DNA of 64,000 nucleotides, taken from Ditylenchus dipsaci. Lineage: Eukaryota > Nematoda > Chromadorea > Rhabditida > Anguinidae. Below the pieces are notes generated by a model. That model saw only the letters and a program-made list of their open reading frames with translations, had not been told where the DNA came from and did not search any database. Location: positions 29,897-93,896 of the forward strand of contig SADC01000724.1 of the NCBI GenBank assembly GCA_004194705.1, read 5' to 3'. Within the stretch, counting starts at the first letter, position 1. The number at the start of each line of letters is the position of its first letter. This document shows, one piece after another, positions 36,801 through 44,847 of this stretch. A program made the translations under genes and the position numbers.

Positions 36801-39800
36801 AGACGAGTGAAAACAGGGATAATTTTTAAATAGTTGGTCCCCGCCTTAATTTGCACTGTAACGCGCTGGTATGCCCCTTTAACAGAGAATATACGGTATG
36901 CCTATTTTGTGTCTCATTTTTCCGCTCGAAATTTTCAAAAATATATAATTTAATCAACGCTTAAATTAAACATTAATTACCGTACTTTCTGGTATAACGA
37001 CGACTCGATACACATTGTGACTCGATACACCAACTCGATACAGTTGCGACTCGATACGCCAACTCGATACAAGGGTCTCGAGTTTGACCTTCGTCCAGTG
37101 TTATTTTGACGTTTAAGTCATTTTTTTCGATGCGTGATGGGCTTTAATATCTTTTTGCGTTTCTGAATCCTTGATTCTCATTTTCATTAGGGTGTTTGGC
37201 ACCTTCTGAGATTTCATACAGAGTTTGCGCCTTCTACAAAATTTCAAACCATTTTATTCTCTTTTTTAAAATTTAGGCAAAGCCTTAGGCAAAGGGTAGG
37301 CCAGCGCGCGTTAGGACGGCCTCAAATGTGTTCTGAATCTACAAAATGGCTAAAATATAAAAAAATCGTAAGGGCGTGAATTAAAAAAATGTTACAAGGT
37401 TACCTTCTTCGGGGACATAGGGGGCTTGAGAATAAAATATGCGCATGGAATATGCGCGCACATACTTTAGAGACAATTCTGAGCGATTCTCGATTATGTA
37501 CTTATTCGTAGGCTCTTTTTCAAACTCTAAAGGGAAAACCAAGTGATGAATAAGAAATAGGGTACCCAGCGGCATCGCATAAATTTTTAGCTGTTTTCCG
37601 AATGTTCAGCCATTATCAAAGTAAATATATTGTTAGAAGTGATGAATATTGATACAAAAGAATAAAAAAATGTCAAAAATATAAATAACAATCGGCAGGA
37701 GTCGAACTCGAGACTAGGTGTATCGAGTTGGCGTATCGAGTCGCAACTGTATCGAGTTGGTGTATCGAGTCACAATGTGTATCGAGTCGTATGTCAGTCG
37801 TACTTTCTCTATCACTACTAAAAGATTGCAGAAACCAGAGAGTGCCTTCAATGCAACAACTACTCACAGGACAGATTTCACACAGAAAGAGTACTCGGCT
37901 CAACAAACAGTCAAACCACACTCAGCTTCTTACACTCGACCGGTCCAGCCTTTTACAGGAATTAGCACTCATCAAGCTGACTTCAGCGAAAAAATTGTTT
38001 GTTTTTGTTCAGTATACATCAGGCATGCATTGTTAAACTTTAGGTTAAGCCATCTACACCCTTCCGACCCCTTCAGTTTTATTTCCTAATCCACATGCAC
38101 CGTTTACGGAACAGAGTGTGCATCGGCAAGATTACACGTTCTTTCCAACAAGTTTGCAGAAATCTTACAAGCCTACAGAGAGCCGACATATATCAGATTT
38201 ACCATTTCAGGTAATTTGTTGTGATAAACTGAAAAAACTGAAAAAAATAATAAAACAGGACTTTATCGTTAATTTATTTTGAGCCAAGCTTTTTCCTCGG
38301 AAAAGAGTAAGATGGTCAAATGGTGACAATTCCAGCTGCCGAATATCTCCACCGACCCCCAACTGCCGATCAATTGTTAATGTTGACCAAAATTTGGCTT
38401 TTTCTTGGGGAACCAATGGATATATGTGCGAAAAGATTTCTTTTTCGTGCAATTAGCTCTTTTTTGGTGCGACAAAGTTTTGGTGCAAATTTGATCTTTT
38501 TGGGCTAAAATTGATTTACGCCCTCAAAAAACTGATTTACGCCCTCAAAATACTGGTTTACGCCCTCAAATCTATATATTGCCATTTTTTGTCAAATTTT
38601 TGTTGCCACTTTTTCAATATTTTTACACCAGCATGTAGCCCTGAATCTTGGCTTTCTAACAAGCTATTGACTGATTTTCTGAGATTTCAAAAAGCTGGAG
38701 AAAAAAGTCTTTGTATGGAGCAAATTTTTCTAAAAATTTGGTCTATAAAATTACTTTTTTCTCCAGCTTTTTGAAATCTCAGAAAATCAGTCAATAGCTT
38801 GTTAGAAAGCCAAGATTCAGGGCTACATGCTGGTGTAAAAATATTGAAAAAGCGGCAACAAAAATTTGACAAAAAATGGCAATATATAGATTTGAGGGCG
38901 TAAACCAGTATTTTGAGGGCGTAAATCAGTTTTTTGAGGGCGTAAACTACTTATAGCCTCTTTTTTGGTGCAAATCGGACTTTTTTGCGCCAAAATAGAG
39001 CCGATTTGCACCAAAAAAGATCAAATTTGCAACAAAAAGAAATATTTTACACCAGAAAGATACATATCCCAAAATATATTTCTCCCCATGTATATTAAAC
39101 ATATTTTTAAATTTTTTTGTAACCCTGGAACACATTTGAGCCCGTCCTAACATAGAGTACGTCCTAACATCTTAACCTGGCCTATCCTGAGTTTGCACCA
39201 CCATTTTTCATCTTCTTCTATTTACAAATTTGGTGTCGAAATTATCTTCAAGCTCTTGTCTATCCAACGAAATCATCGGCTACCAGACAAATTCCAATAT
39301 TTTTGGAAAATGTCGCGCGACATTTTCCAAAAATATTGGAATTTGTCTGGTAGCCAAATCATCAGCGCAGAAGAAGTTCATATAAAGTTAGAGCTGGAAT
39401 ATAAAAAAAAAACCTTCTACGATGTCCAATCACATGACATCCTACCCAGGACTATCCCACAACTTTTCGGTAGTATCCTGGAGCTGACGTTTTTCGCAAT
39501 ATTAATTCACATATTCATTTGCAACCTTACACTCAAAATATAGCTTTGATTCTTGGCATCATTTTCAGTATAGGGTTGCAAATGATCATATAAATTGAAA
39601 TTGCAAAAAAACTTCAGTTGCAAAATAATACCGAAACCTTACCCCTAAAAAGTACTCATTTCTTCCCCAGTCAAACCTCTGCTAGCTACCTTATTTTTCT
39701 GAAATGATTTTGGTACGGAAAAAAATTTTATCTGATTTCCCATGAAACTATGGCTCTAAAAGTCACTAAACGCTTTGGGAGATAAAAAATGTACAGAGTT

Positions 39801-40946
39801 TGAAACGCATCATTTTGGCTTGTTTTCTTTTCATTTATGGTCGTTTGATCAATATAGCGAAATTGAGGCAGCTGGTTGCAATCGATGATCATATATTGGG
39901 ATTAATACATTTTTTCATAATGGTGTTTTTACTTTTAAAACAAGATATTATTTTCAAAATAAGATCAGACAAAAGTGAAATTTGCCCCCAAAAAGTATAT
40001 TCCCCCTTAAAAAAAGATAACACCAAAAAAATCTCTTTGGGCATTTTACGGATTCATGTCACAGGTAAGTGTGTGTGTGCGCCTCTAATCATAAATCCCA
40101 TCAAGCCTTTTCTCTAACCCAGGGTTGGAGGATGCCCATATCTACCTGCGACATATACCAGTATACAATATACCTGCAAACTAAAACTATTAAAACGATT
40201 TCACAGGCGTCCACTGAGCACCGCTCGAATTTCTACACTAAAACTCTTGAAGCCAACCACAGTTACAAGCCCGAGCCGACTGTCTACCGACCTAGCAGTC
40301 AACCTTTGGATGCCACTACCACCTATCGCAATGGATTTACATACAAAAAGGATGGTGAGTTCTTTTCTCAGTTGCATTGAAGCAAAAATTTTTATAAATT
40401 TAGCTGAAATAGTCAAACCTATAAGACAAAAAGCAGAGTTATCATCCACAGTGGTGCTTTCGATGCAGACACTGTGCACAGAAGCGATTTCAAGGGACTG
40501 GTTAACAAAATTTGCCCAGCTGAATTGGTGCTAACCAGGAGGTTAGATAATTTAAAGCTAAAAACTATATTGGACCACAATCGGGTATTTGTCGGTTCGG
40601 TCAAAATTTTCAATAGGTTGACCGGCAGGGACTCGGTTTTCAGCTTATTTTTGTCGTAAAAAACCAAAATTTTACTTTACCTGGTTTTCGGTTTCGGTTT
40701 ATTAATCAGAACCTCGGTTTTCGGTCAGCCGACTTCTTATCACTTTGCTAACTTTTTTGCCCACTTTTTAGGGATCGCTCCTACAAATTGCAAGGCCAGC
40801 GAAATGGGCATAGATACTACAGAAAAGTGGTTGCCTCTGTCCCGGATCAAGTTCGGTTGAGAAGAATTGTCGCCAGTTCAAGGATAACACATCACATTTG
40901 TCTCTGCTATTTAGTTGCTGTTGATTTAGGCAGATTAGATTTTTAA
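24866..40946 (+). CDS. SAXO/MAP6-family microtubule stabiliser (copy A 3' exons)
   Basis: Exons: 24866-24951, 25004-25178, 26681-26742, 37832-37996, 38044-38210, 40207-40354, 40404-40541, 40772 to stop. Exon 1-2 encode the family signature [15 protein letters not shown]; later exons carry Mn-like modules: [54 protein letters not shown]. The C-terminus [10 protein letters not shown] matches SAXO ends. Such proteins bind and stabilise axonemal/ciliary microtubules. With corrected indels the coding length is exactly 353 codons (352 aa). Needed corrections: one A at about 25095, the T run at 38077, one T at about 40441, and an extra T at about 40866 that moves the stop from 40887 to 40946. The start ATG follows TTTTTCAG (24840), a likely trans-splice acceptor. 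Intron 3 (about 11 kb) holds the antisense EGG-like gene. Confidence 0.85.
25808..25956. mobile_element. MITE, CAGTGGCATGTGC ends
   Basis: CAGTGGCATGTGCAAAATTT is mirrored by AAATTTCGCACGTGCCACT. GGGGGACA / TGTCCCC lie inside. No clear target duplication. Confidence 0.65.
26209..26373. mobile_element. GC-rich palindromic MITE
   Basis: GGCTGCCGCCGGCGGCACCC and CTTCGGTTACCTTCGGCG are mirrored at 26320-26370. GC content is far above the surroundings. The minus ORF across it is palindrome sequence. Confidence 0.75.
26390..26545. mobile_element. pogo/Tc-like MITE, sister of 3110-3826
   Basis: AGTCAAATCTCGGTTATGCG ... GCAAGATTTGACTG-TA with internal GGTTATACGCCACCCTAAGG, as in 3750-3790. Confidence 0.65.
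26860..27380. repeat. large palindrome containing hAT-like ends
   Basis: Arms: GATTCTCGACACGAAATCAA mirrored by the inverse at 27324-27345. Inside lies a unit with CAGGGGTGGGCAAAGGCCAG ends (26938-27296). The centre, at about 27115 (TCGAAACCACCATAAACC), is exactly where copy B begins after the N gap. This lies in SAXO intron 3. Confidence 0.75.
27481..27935. mobile_element. foldback element, GGCTAxAA ends (copy A only)
   Basis: GGCTAAAATTGATTTACGCC mirrored by GGCGTAACTACTTATAGCC. Subterminal tandem TTTACGCCCTCAAAA units. Core palindrome with CAGCATGTAGCCCTGAATCT. The flanks are GAGAAAAA on both sides. The empty site is at about 43916 in copy B. Twin at 38503-38958. Confidence 0.85.
27944..28780. 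mobile_element. foldback element, TTTACCCCGCC arrays (copy A only)
   Basis: GGCTGTAACTAATTTACCCC mirrored by the end TTTGAGCC. Arrays of AAATTACTGATTTACCCCGCC-like units lie at both ends in inverse orientation. It is flanked by GAGAAAAA (27936-27943 and 28781-28788), the same target as its neighbour. The middle (28140-28560) is a second palindrome with GATCGCTCAAAATCCCACCC arms. Confidence 0.8.
28903..29528. mobile_element. foldback element, GTCCGCGGACATTTACGATT arrays (copy A only)
   Basis: Ends GGCAACCGGACATTTACG / inverse; inverted arrays of TTTGTCCGCGGACATTTACG separated by unique DNA. In copy B the position instead holds a 70-bp tRNA-like SINE head (44033-44103), so the insertion came with a small deletion. 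Confidence 0.8.
29545..29737 (+). repeat. SINE tail: AAGTTTAAATTGGGTAAAGT array (copy A)
   Basis: About eight ~22-bp units. In copy B the same array follows an intact tRNA-like head. Confidence 0.7.
30394..30510 (+). pseudogene. histone H2A-like exon, left arm
   Basis: After TCCTTTTCAG (ends 30393) the frame reads [11 protein letters not shown], then [10 protein letters not shown] and YLL, ending TGA. It aligns with the H2A histone-fold segment KGNYAxRVGxGAPVYLAAVLEYL (loop 1 and helix 2). An upstream block (30096-30309) contains VHMPVC, resembling the FPVGR that precedes this segment, but in broken frames. The rest of the histone fold is absent, so it cannot encode a complete H2A. Confidence 0.72.
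30636..30881. mobile_element. MITE of the TA-CCGTATT family nested in the H2A element
   Basis: CCGTATTTTCTCTAATAGCT ... AGCTATTAGAGAAATACGG flanked by TA. The interior AACTCCACGAGCTCTATCAA is shared with 8483-8713. No counterpart in the opposite arm. Confidence 0.8.
32226..32336 (-). pseudogene. histone H2A-like exon, right arm
   Basis: After CCTTTTAG on the minus strand the frame reads [30 protein letters not shown], then stops. It aligns with H2A ADRVG..AAVY..AILEYLTAEVL, longer than the left-arm version. The preceding block (about 32612-32418) contains [11 protein letters not shown] and HMPVC in shifted frames, resembling an H2A N-tail plus FPVGR. Both arms therefore derive from one H2A-family gene captured before the arms diverged. 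Confidence 0.72.
33530..35549 (-). CDS. EGG-1/EGG-2-like LDLa-repeat type II membrane protein, copy A
   Basis: Eight exons: 35549-35491, 35437-35072, 35017-34939, 34885-34536, 34487-34144, 34094-33956, 33901-33737, 33690-33530. With two 1-bp corrections (about 35123 in exon 2, about 34176 in exon 5; copy B has the missing base) the length is exactly 555 codons (554 aa plus TAG). Residues 1-54 are cytoplasmic ([19 protein letters not shown] start, CCAC cluster), about 55-79 a membrane helix ([20 protein letters not shown]), then about nine LDL-receptor class A repeats (for example [39 protein letters not shown]; the last is degenerate). There is no protease domain. C. elegans EGG-1/EGG-2, oocyte-surface proteins needed for sperm entry, share this architecture; orthology is inferred. 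5' TCTTCAG at about 35574 may be a trans-splice acceptor. AATAAA lies at 33430-33425. Nested antisense in SAXO intron 3. Confidence 0.85.
35744..35993. mobile_element. palindromic MITE (copy A only)
   Basis: GCGTTTGGCTACAAATGGGA-type ends in inverse orientation, a centre of CCTAAGCCTAAG repeats, flanked by GATTTTTG / GATTTTTT. Copy B has the empty site AAGCTGATTTTTTGCC at about 47050. Confidence 0.85.
36449..36896. mobile_element. MITE of the TA-CCGTATT family (copy A)
   Basis: CCGTATATTCTCTATTAATT ... ACAGAGAATATACGG flanked by TA. It contains ATGTAGCCCAGATTTCCAGC and TTGCCTATTGACCCAC in inverted arms. The copy B counterpart (48974-51249) is interrupted by a Harbinger element. Confidence 0.8.
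37000..37800. repeat. foldback element with GTATCGAGTTGG arrays (copy A)
   Basis: ACTCGATACACCAACTCGAT arrays at 37008-37075 are mirrored at 37718-37795, with unique AT-rich DNA between. Copy B (51355-52210) has extra array units on its right side. It ends about 35 bp before SAXO exon 4. ORFs 37718-38089, 37728-38036 and 37673-37921 mix this repeat with the exon. Confidence 0.7.
38400..39070. repeat. palindrome of TTTTGGTGCAAATx units (copy A, interrupted)
   Basis: TTTTTTGGTGCAAATCGGAC / GATTTGCACCAAAAAA arms around 38990. It is split by the insertion 38503-38958. The uninterrupted version is at 52835-53060. Confidence 0.65.
38503..38958. mobile_element. foldback element, GGCTAxAA ends (copy A only)
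   Basis: Nearly identical to 27481-27935. Flanks TCTTTTTG / TCTTTTTT. The empty site is in copy B at about 52940. Its centre differs slightly (GGTCTATAAAATTAC instead of GTGCTCCATACAAAG). Confidence 0.85.
39278..39355. repeat. perfect 78-bp hairpin (copy A)
   Basis: GGCTACCAGACAAATTCC is mirrored exactly around TGTCGCGCGACA. Conserved at 53265-53342 in copy B; an expanded relative is at 57364-57516. Located in the SAXO intron between exons 5 and 6. Confidence 0.85.
39470..39830 (+). repeat. dispersed repeat shared with 60866-61225
   Basis: Both contain TCTTGGCATCATTTTCAGTA, AAATAATACCGAAA, CGCTAGCTACCTT-type and AGTCACTAAACGC segments in the same order. The copy B counterpart is at 53455-53800. 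Confidence 0.6.
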
Positions 40947-41045
40947 CGCTAGCGAGATTTTGAAAGTATTGCAATTCTTTGTTTTTTTAACAAATCAAAT
41001 AGATAAAAACACAACATTCATTTGCAAGAAGATTATACCAAAAAC

Positions 41046-41305
41046 TATACATAGTATTTGGGTCGGCTGTGTGTGTCACCATTTTGAGTGGTCTGGTTGT
41101 AAGTTATAACTGCCAGTTATAACCTGTTTCTGAGAACATATTCTAAGGCGAATTTGTACTTATTGGAAAGCCCTGTTAACAGCGGAGGAACTTCAAATTT
41201 AGATTTAGAAATTGCTGTGAAAAATTTTGAGATTTTTGCTATTTAAAGTTAAAAATTGGTGGTTTTTTTTAGAAATCTCAGGGTAATCACGGAGTTATGT
41301 GATGA
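41046..41305 (+). mobile_element. AGTATTTGGGTCGG element (copy A only)
   Basis: The head TATACATAGTATTTGGGTCG is followed by a GTGTGTGTCAC stretch. Copy B reads straight through (CCAAAAAATCTCTTTT at about 56415). The head matches those at 21983 and 42624. Confidence 0.6.
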
Positions 41306-41569
41306 ATTTCTTTTAATTCCAAAAAAAAATTTATGAAATTTCAAAATACGATAGAGGCGCCGATATCGCCTGCTGCCCCTAGTACATAATACCAGCAGCC
41401 AATAGACTAGAAGCGGTAGTGTGATTAACCAACACAAGACTATATTTATGAACACAGGCCAGTTGACATTCTTCTCTGAGTTCAACAAACTCGTGGTCAC
41501 AATAGAGCCCACCAAACTGTGAGTGGTGGATACTGGTAGACCTGCATGGCTGGCACATAATTGTATTTA

Positions 41570-41714
41570 CAATTGCTCCAATTTCAATAGCAAAGCCACT
41601 AAAAATTATAGGCTTTGTAATAATGTCTTAATTAAGATAAATTATAATTAAATGCGTCTTTTTAGATATCGATACGAAAATAATATCAATCTAACCAGTC
41701 TTCGAAATTATATA
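41570..41714. other. end of copy A, short AT-rich spacer
   Basis: Copy homology stops at about 41569 (TTGTATTTAC against TTGTATTTAT at 56681-56690). Confidence 0.6.
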
Positions 41715-42151
41715 CCGTATTGTCTCTATTAATCCCACTCCCTAAAAGTCGGAAAATGTACCCAAAACTTCTTTATTCACAAACCCCACTTTCCCTTCAC
41801 CCTATCCTTAACAACCTGAACATCGACTTCGAACTTCTTAGCCGCTGCGCTGCTCATGTACTTTCATGCCCAGGCAGTCGTCTTCTCATTCATCGCCGGT
41901 CGGCAGGCTTCTTGCTCTTCGAACTCCTTGATTAAATGGGAGACTAAATCATGAGGCAGATCCGTTTCTCGGCGGTTGAAAAAGAAGACGATGCCTGGGC
42001 ACGAAAGTACAGGAGCAGCGCAGCGGCTAAGAAGTTCGGAGATGATGTTTAGGTTGTTAAGGATTGGACGAAGGGAAGTGGGCTTGTGAATAAAGAAGTT
42101 TTGGGTACATTTTCCAACTTTTGGGGAGTGGGATTAATAGAGACAATACGG
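41715..42151. mobile_element. MITE of the TA-CCGTATT family retaining an HTH coding block
   Basis: CCGTATTGTCTCTATTAATC / inverse ends flanked by TA. Both arms contain a GC-richer block. In the right arm the plus frame reads IRFSAVEKEDDAWARKYRSS then AAAKKFG, resembling the psq/CENP-B-type helix-turn-helix of pogo transposases. The same block is present inverted in the left arm. Confidence 0.7.
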
Positions 42152-42159
42152 TATATTTA

Positions 42160-42623
42160 TTACCTGGCAAGATTCATGATTGATATTTTCTGGGATGTAT
42201 CGAAAAAGGTAAAAAAATATTTTGGTTAAAAATTTTTTTTTGGTAAAGACAAATTTGGTAAAAAAAAATGGCAACGGCCATTTCAGTTCTTTTCGTATAC
42301 ATATTGTGTCACGCAGACAAAAAAATTTATGAAATGTGCCTTTTACTTATGGCTCCTTCACGACGTAAGTGTAAATGATTTTTGCATCGTGAAGACCCCT
42401 TACATTTACACTTACCTTACGTCCTTAAAGAAAAATTGCCAAATATGCCTTTACTAAAAGAAATTTTACAAAATGTGCCTTACCAAAAAAAAATTCTACC
42501 AAAAAGTTTTTTTTTTTACCAAATGTGCCTTTTACTAAATACTAGCTCTAAGTCGCCGGCAGTCGCCGCCGACTAATTTAAATGAATATTTAAAATTTGA
42601 TATTTTTCTATTACTCTATATCT
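42160..42623. repeat. TTTTTACCAAATGTGCC repeats with inverted arms
   Basis: AAAAATTTTTTTTTGGTAAA and GGCACATTTGGTAAAA-type units face each other around GTAAGTGTAAATG/CATTTACACTTAC at 42365-42418. No gene. Confidence 0.5.
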
Positions 42624-43574
42624 TATATAGTATTTGGGTCGGGGGGGGGTCCGTCCGTCACACTTTTTATGAATTTATGGTGTTCAAGATTGATTTTTGG
42701 CTACTTTTTGCAATTTTATGTTCGATATTTTTTCGGAACCCTCAAGTTCAACATCTCAGCTTTCTTTTAAGCACGACACGTATAATTGAAGTGCTTCTAA
42801 AAAAATTTTTCCTTGCCCTCCAAACTAGAGATGGTGGATTTTAGCCTGGATTTAAGGGGATTTTCGGGTTCAAACCCACTTTTTGGCCAGTTTTTGCAAT
42901 TTAATGTTCGATATTTTTTCGGAACCCTCAAGTTCAACATCTTAGCTTTCTTTTAAGCACAGACACGTATAATTGAAGTTGCTTCTAAAAAAATTTTTCC
43001 TTGCCCTCCAAACTAGAGATGGTGGATTTTAGCCTGGATTTGAGGTGGCATTTTGTGTTCAAGCCCACTTTTCTGCTATGTTTAGTTAACTCATGTTCGT
43101 TATTTCACCGGAACCCTGAAGTTTAACATCTTGGCTTTCTTTTAAGCTCAAACACGTATAATTGAAGTTGCTTCTAAAAAAAATTTTCCTTGCCCTCCAA
43201 ATTGGTGATGGTCGATTTTGGCCTGGATTTAAGGTGGATTTTCGGGTTTAAACCCACTTTTTGGCCAGTTTTTGCCAATAATGTCAGATATCTCTGCGGA
43301 ACCTTCAAGTAAAACATCTTGGCATCCTTTTAAGCACAAACACGTATAATCGAAGTTGCTTCTAAAAAATTTTTTCCTTGCCCTCCAAATCGGAGATGGT
43401 GGATTTCAAGGGTAGGCGAGGATAAGCGAGGATAAGCGAGGATAAGCGAGGGTAGGCGAGGATAGGCGAGGATGGGCAAGGGTAGGCGAGGATGGCAAGG
43501 GTAGGCGAGGATGGGCGAGGGTAGGCAGGATGGGCGAGGTAGGCGAGGATGGGCGAGGGTAGGGGAGGATGGGC
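42624..43574 (+). mobile_element. composite minisatellite element, four ~187-bp units
   Basis: The head AGTATTTGGGTCGGG, TCACACTTTTTATGAA is followed by four units (from about 42703, 42890, 43075 and 43268), each with TTCCTTGCCCTCCAAA and TAAGCACAxACACGTATAAT. Then (GGCGAGGATAGGCGAGGGTA)n runs into the N gap. Same organisation as 21983-22530. Confidence 0.75.
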
Positions 43575-43591
43575 NNNNNNNNNNNNNNNNN
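43575..43591. other. assembly gap (17 N)
   Basis: The run of N lies exactly between the minisatellite tail and the first base of copy B. ORFs spanning it are meaningless. Confidence 0.99.
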
Positions 43592-44032
43592 TCGAAACCA
43601 CCATAAACCTGGAATTCTGAGCGATAAGCGATCGGACCCGAAATCTGATCCGCTCAATCGATTTTTCTCGAAAATTTTTTACTCCTCTTTTAGTAAACCC
43701 CCAAAAAAACCAATAATTTTAGCCTTTTGGCCATTCCGGAGTGGGTCTCCAGCCATCTGGCCTTTGCCCACCCCTGAATTTCACACAAAAAATTTTTAAA
43801 ATGGTTTGATTTTCGTGTCCAGAATCAAAATTAGGCGGAAAAAAGAGTAAATTAGCCGGAAAAAGAAGTAAATTAGGCGGAGAAAAAAAGTGTTTAGCGG
43901 AAAAAAAATTAGGCGGAGAAAAAGTGTTTTAGCCGAAAAAGAAGTAAATTAGGCGAGAAAAAAGTATTGTCCGTAAAGAGTCTATGAAAATAAAGATTGC
44001 AAAAAAAGTTATACTGGTATAGCCCATGCATA

Positions 44033-44300
44033 TCCTTCAACATGTAAAAGGACTGGGTGACCTAGTGGGAAGGGTGCAGTGTCGAGACAGCATTGGATAG
44101 TTCGAATCCACCTAGTGACAGACTTACTTTTTGAAGTTTAAATCGGGTAACATCAAGTTTAAATTGGGTAAAGTAAAGTTTAAATAGACTGAAAACCTAG
44201 TTTAAATTAGGTAAAACAAAGTTTAAATTGGGTAAAGTGCAAGTTTAAATAAGGTAAAGGTAAAGTTTAAATTGAGTAAGGTGAAACTTTAAATAGGGAT
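44033..44300 (+). repeat. SINE: tRNA-like head plus AAGTTTAAATTGGGTAAAGT array
   Basis: The head at about 44045-44118 has the A-box-like TGACCTAGTGGGAAGGGTGC and B-box-like AGTTCGAATCC, followed by about eight tandem units. In copy A most of the head is replaced by the insertion at 28903-29528. Confidence 0.6.
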
Positions 44301-44847
44301 GTTAAGGTACTAGGTCGTCGTTTTTAAAGTTTAATATTTGCTTGAATTAAAGTTTAACATGACCCACTTTAAACCCAACCCCGAGTTCCTGTCATTGGGA
44401 AAAAATTTTGGCCTTGAGCACATTTTTGATTATCAAAGTCTATACTTTATACTCAAAATTTTCGAGTACTTGACTCGATGCTCGAAACTCGAAATTTTTG
44501 AATAATACTCGAAATTACTTGATTTCGAGTACTCGACTGACAACCCTAGTAATTACCTTCCCTTTTAATAATGTGTCATGTTGATTGGTCAATTACCGAA
44601 TTTCGGGCCGAAAAAGTTTGCATGACTTCGACCACAATACGACTTCCGTGCAAATCTATAGCACAGTGAACATGGTTGGAACAAAAAGCAAAAAACTATC
44701 GTCAAAAGGCTAGCAATAAATACGCGAGAAAACATAGTGCTTTTATTAAATTTTAAGCATTACAACATATACTCCCAGAGAGCTAAACAGAGTCAAAACA
44801 TTTTAAGATAATGGGTTTCCGCAAATTGTCAAAAGTCATCCGGCACT

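Larger units (their letters stand above)
27113..41569. repeat. duplicated block, copy A
   Basis: Collinear with 43592-56689. It contains the EGG-like gene, SAXO exons 4-8 and shared intronic repeats. Copy A-specific insertions: 27481-27935, 27944-28780, 28903-29528, 29738-32982, 35744-35993, 38503-38958 and about 41046-41305. Remaining differences seen by eye are mostly single-base indels, often in homopolymers. Confidence 0.9.

Noticed and set aside
43362..43799. ORFs with Pro/Ser-rich repeats spanning the N run
   Set aside because: They read minisatellite (GGCGAGGATA)n through unknown bases; not genes.
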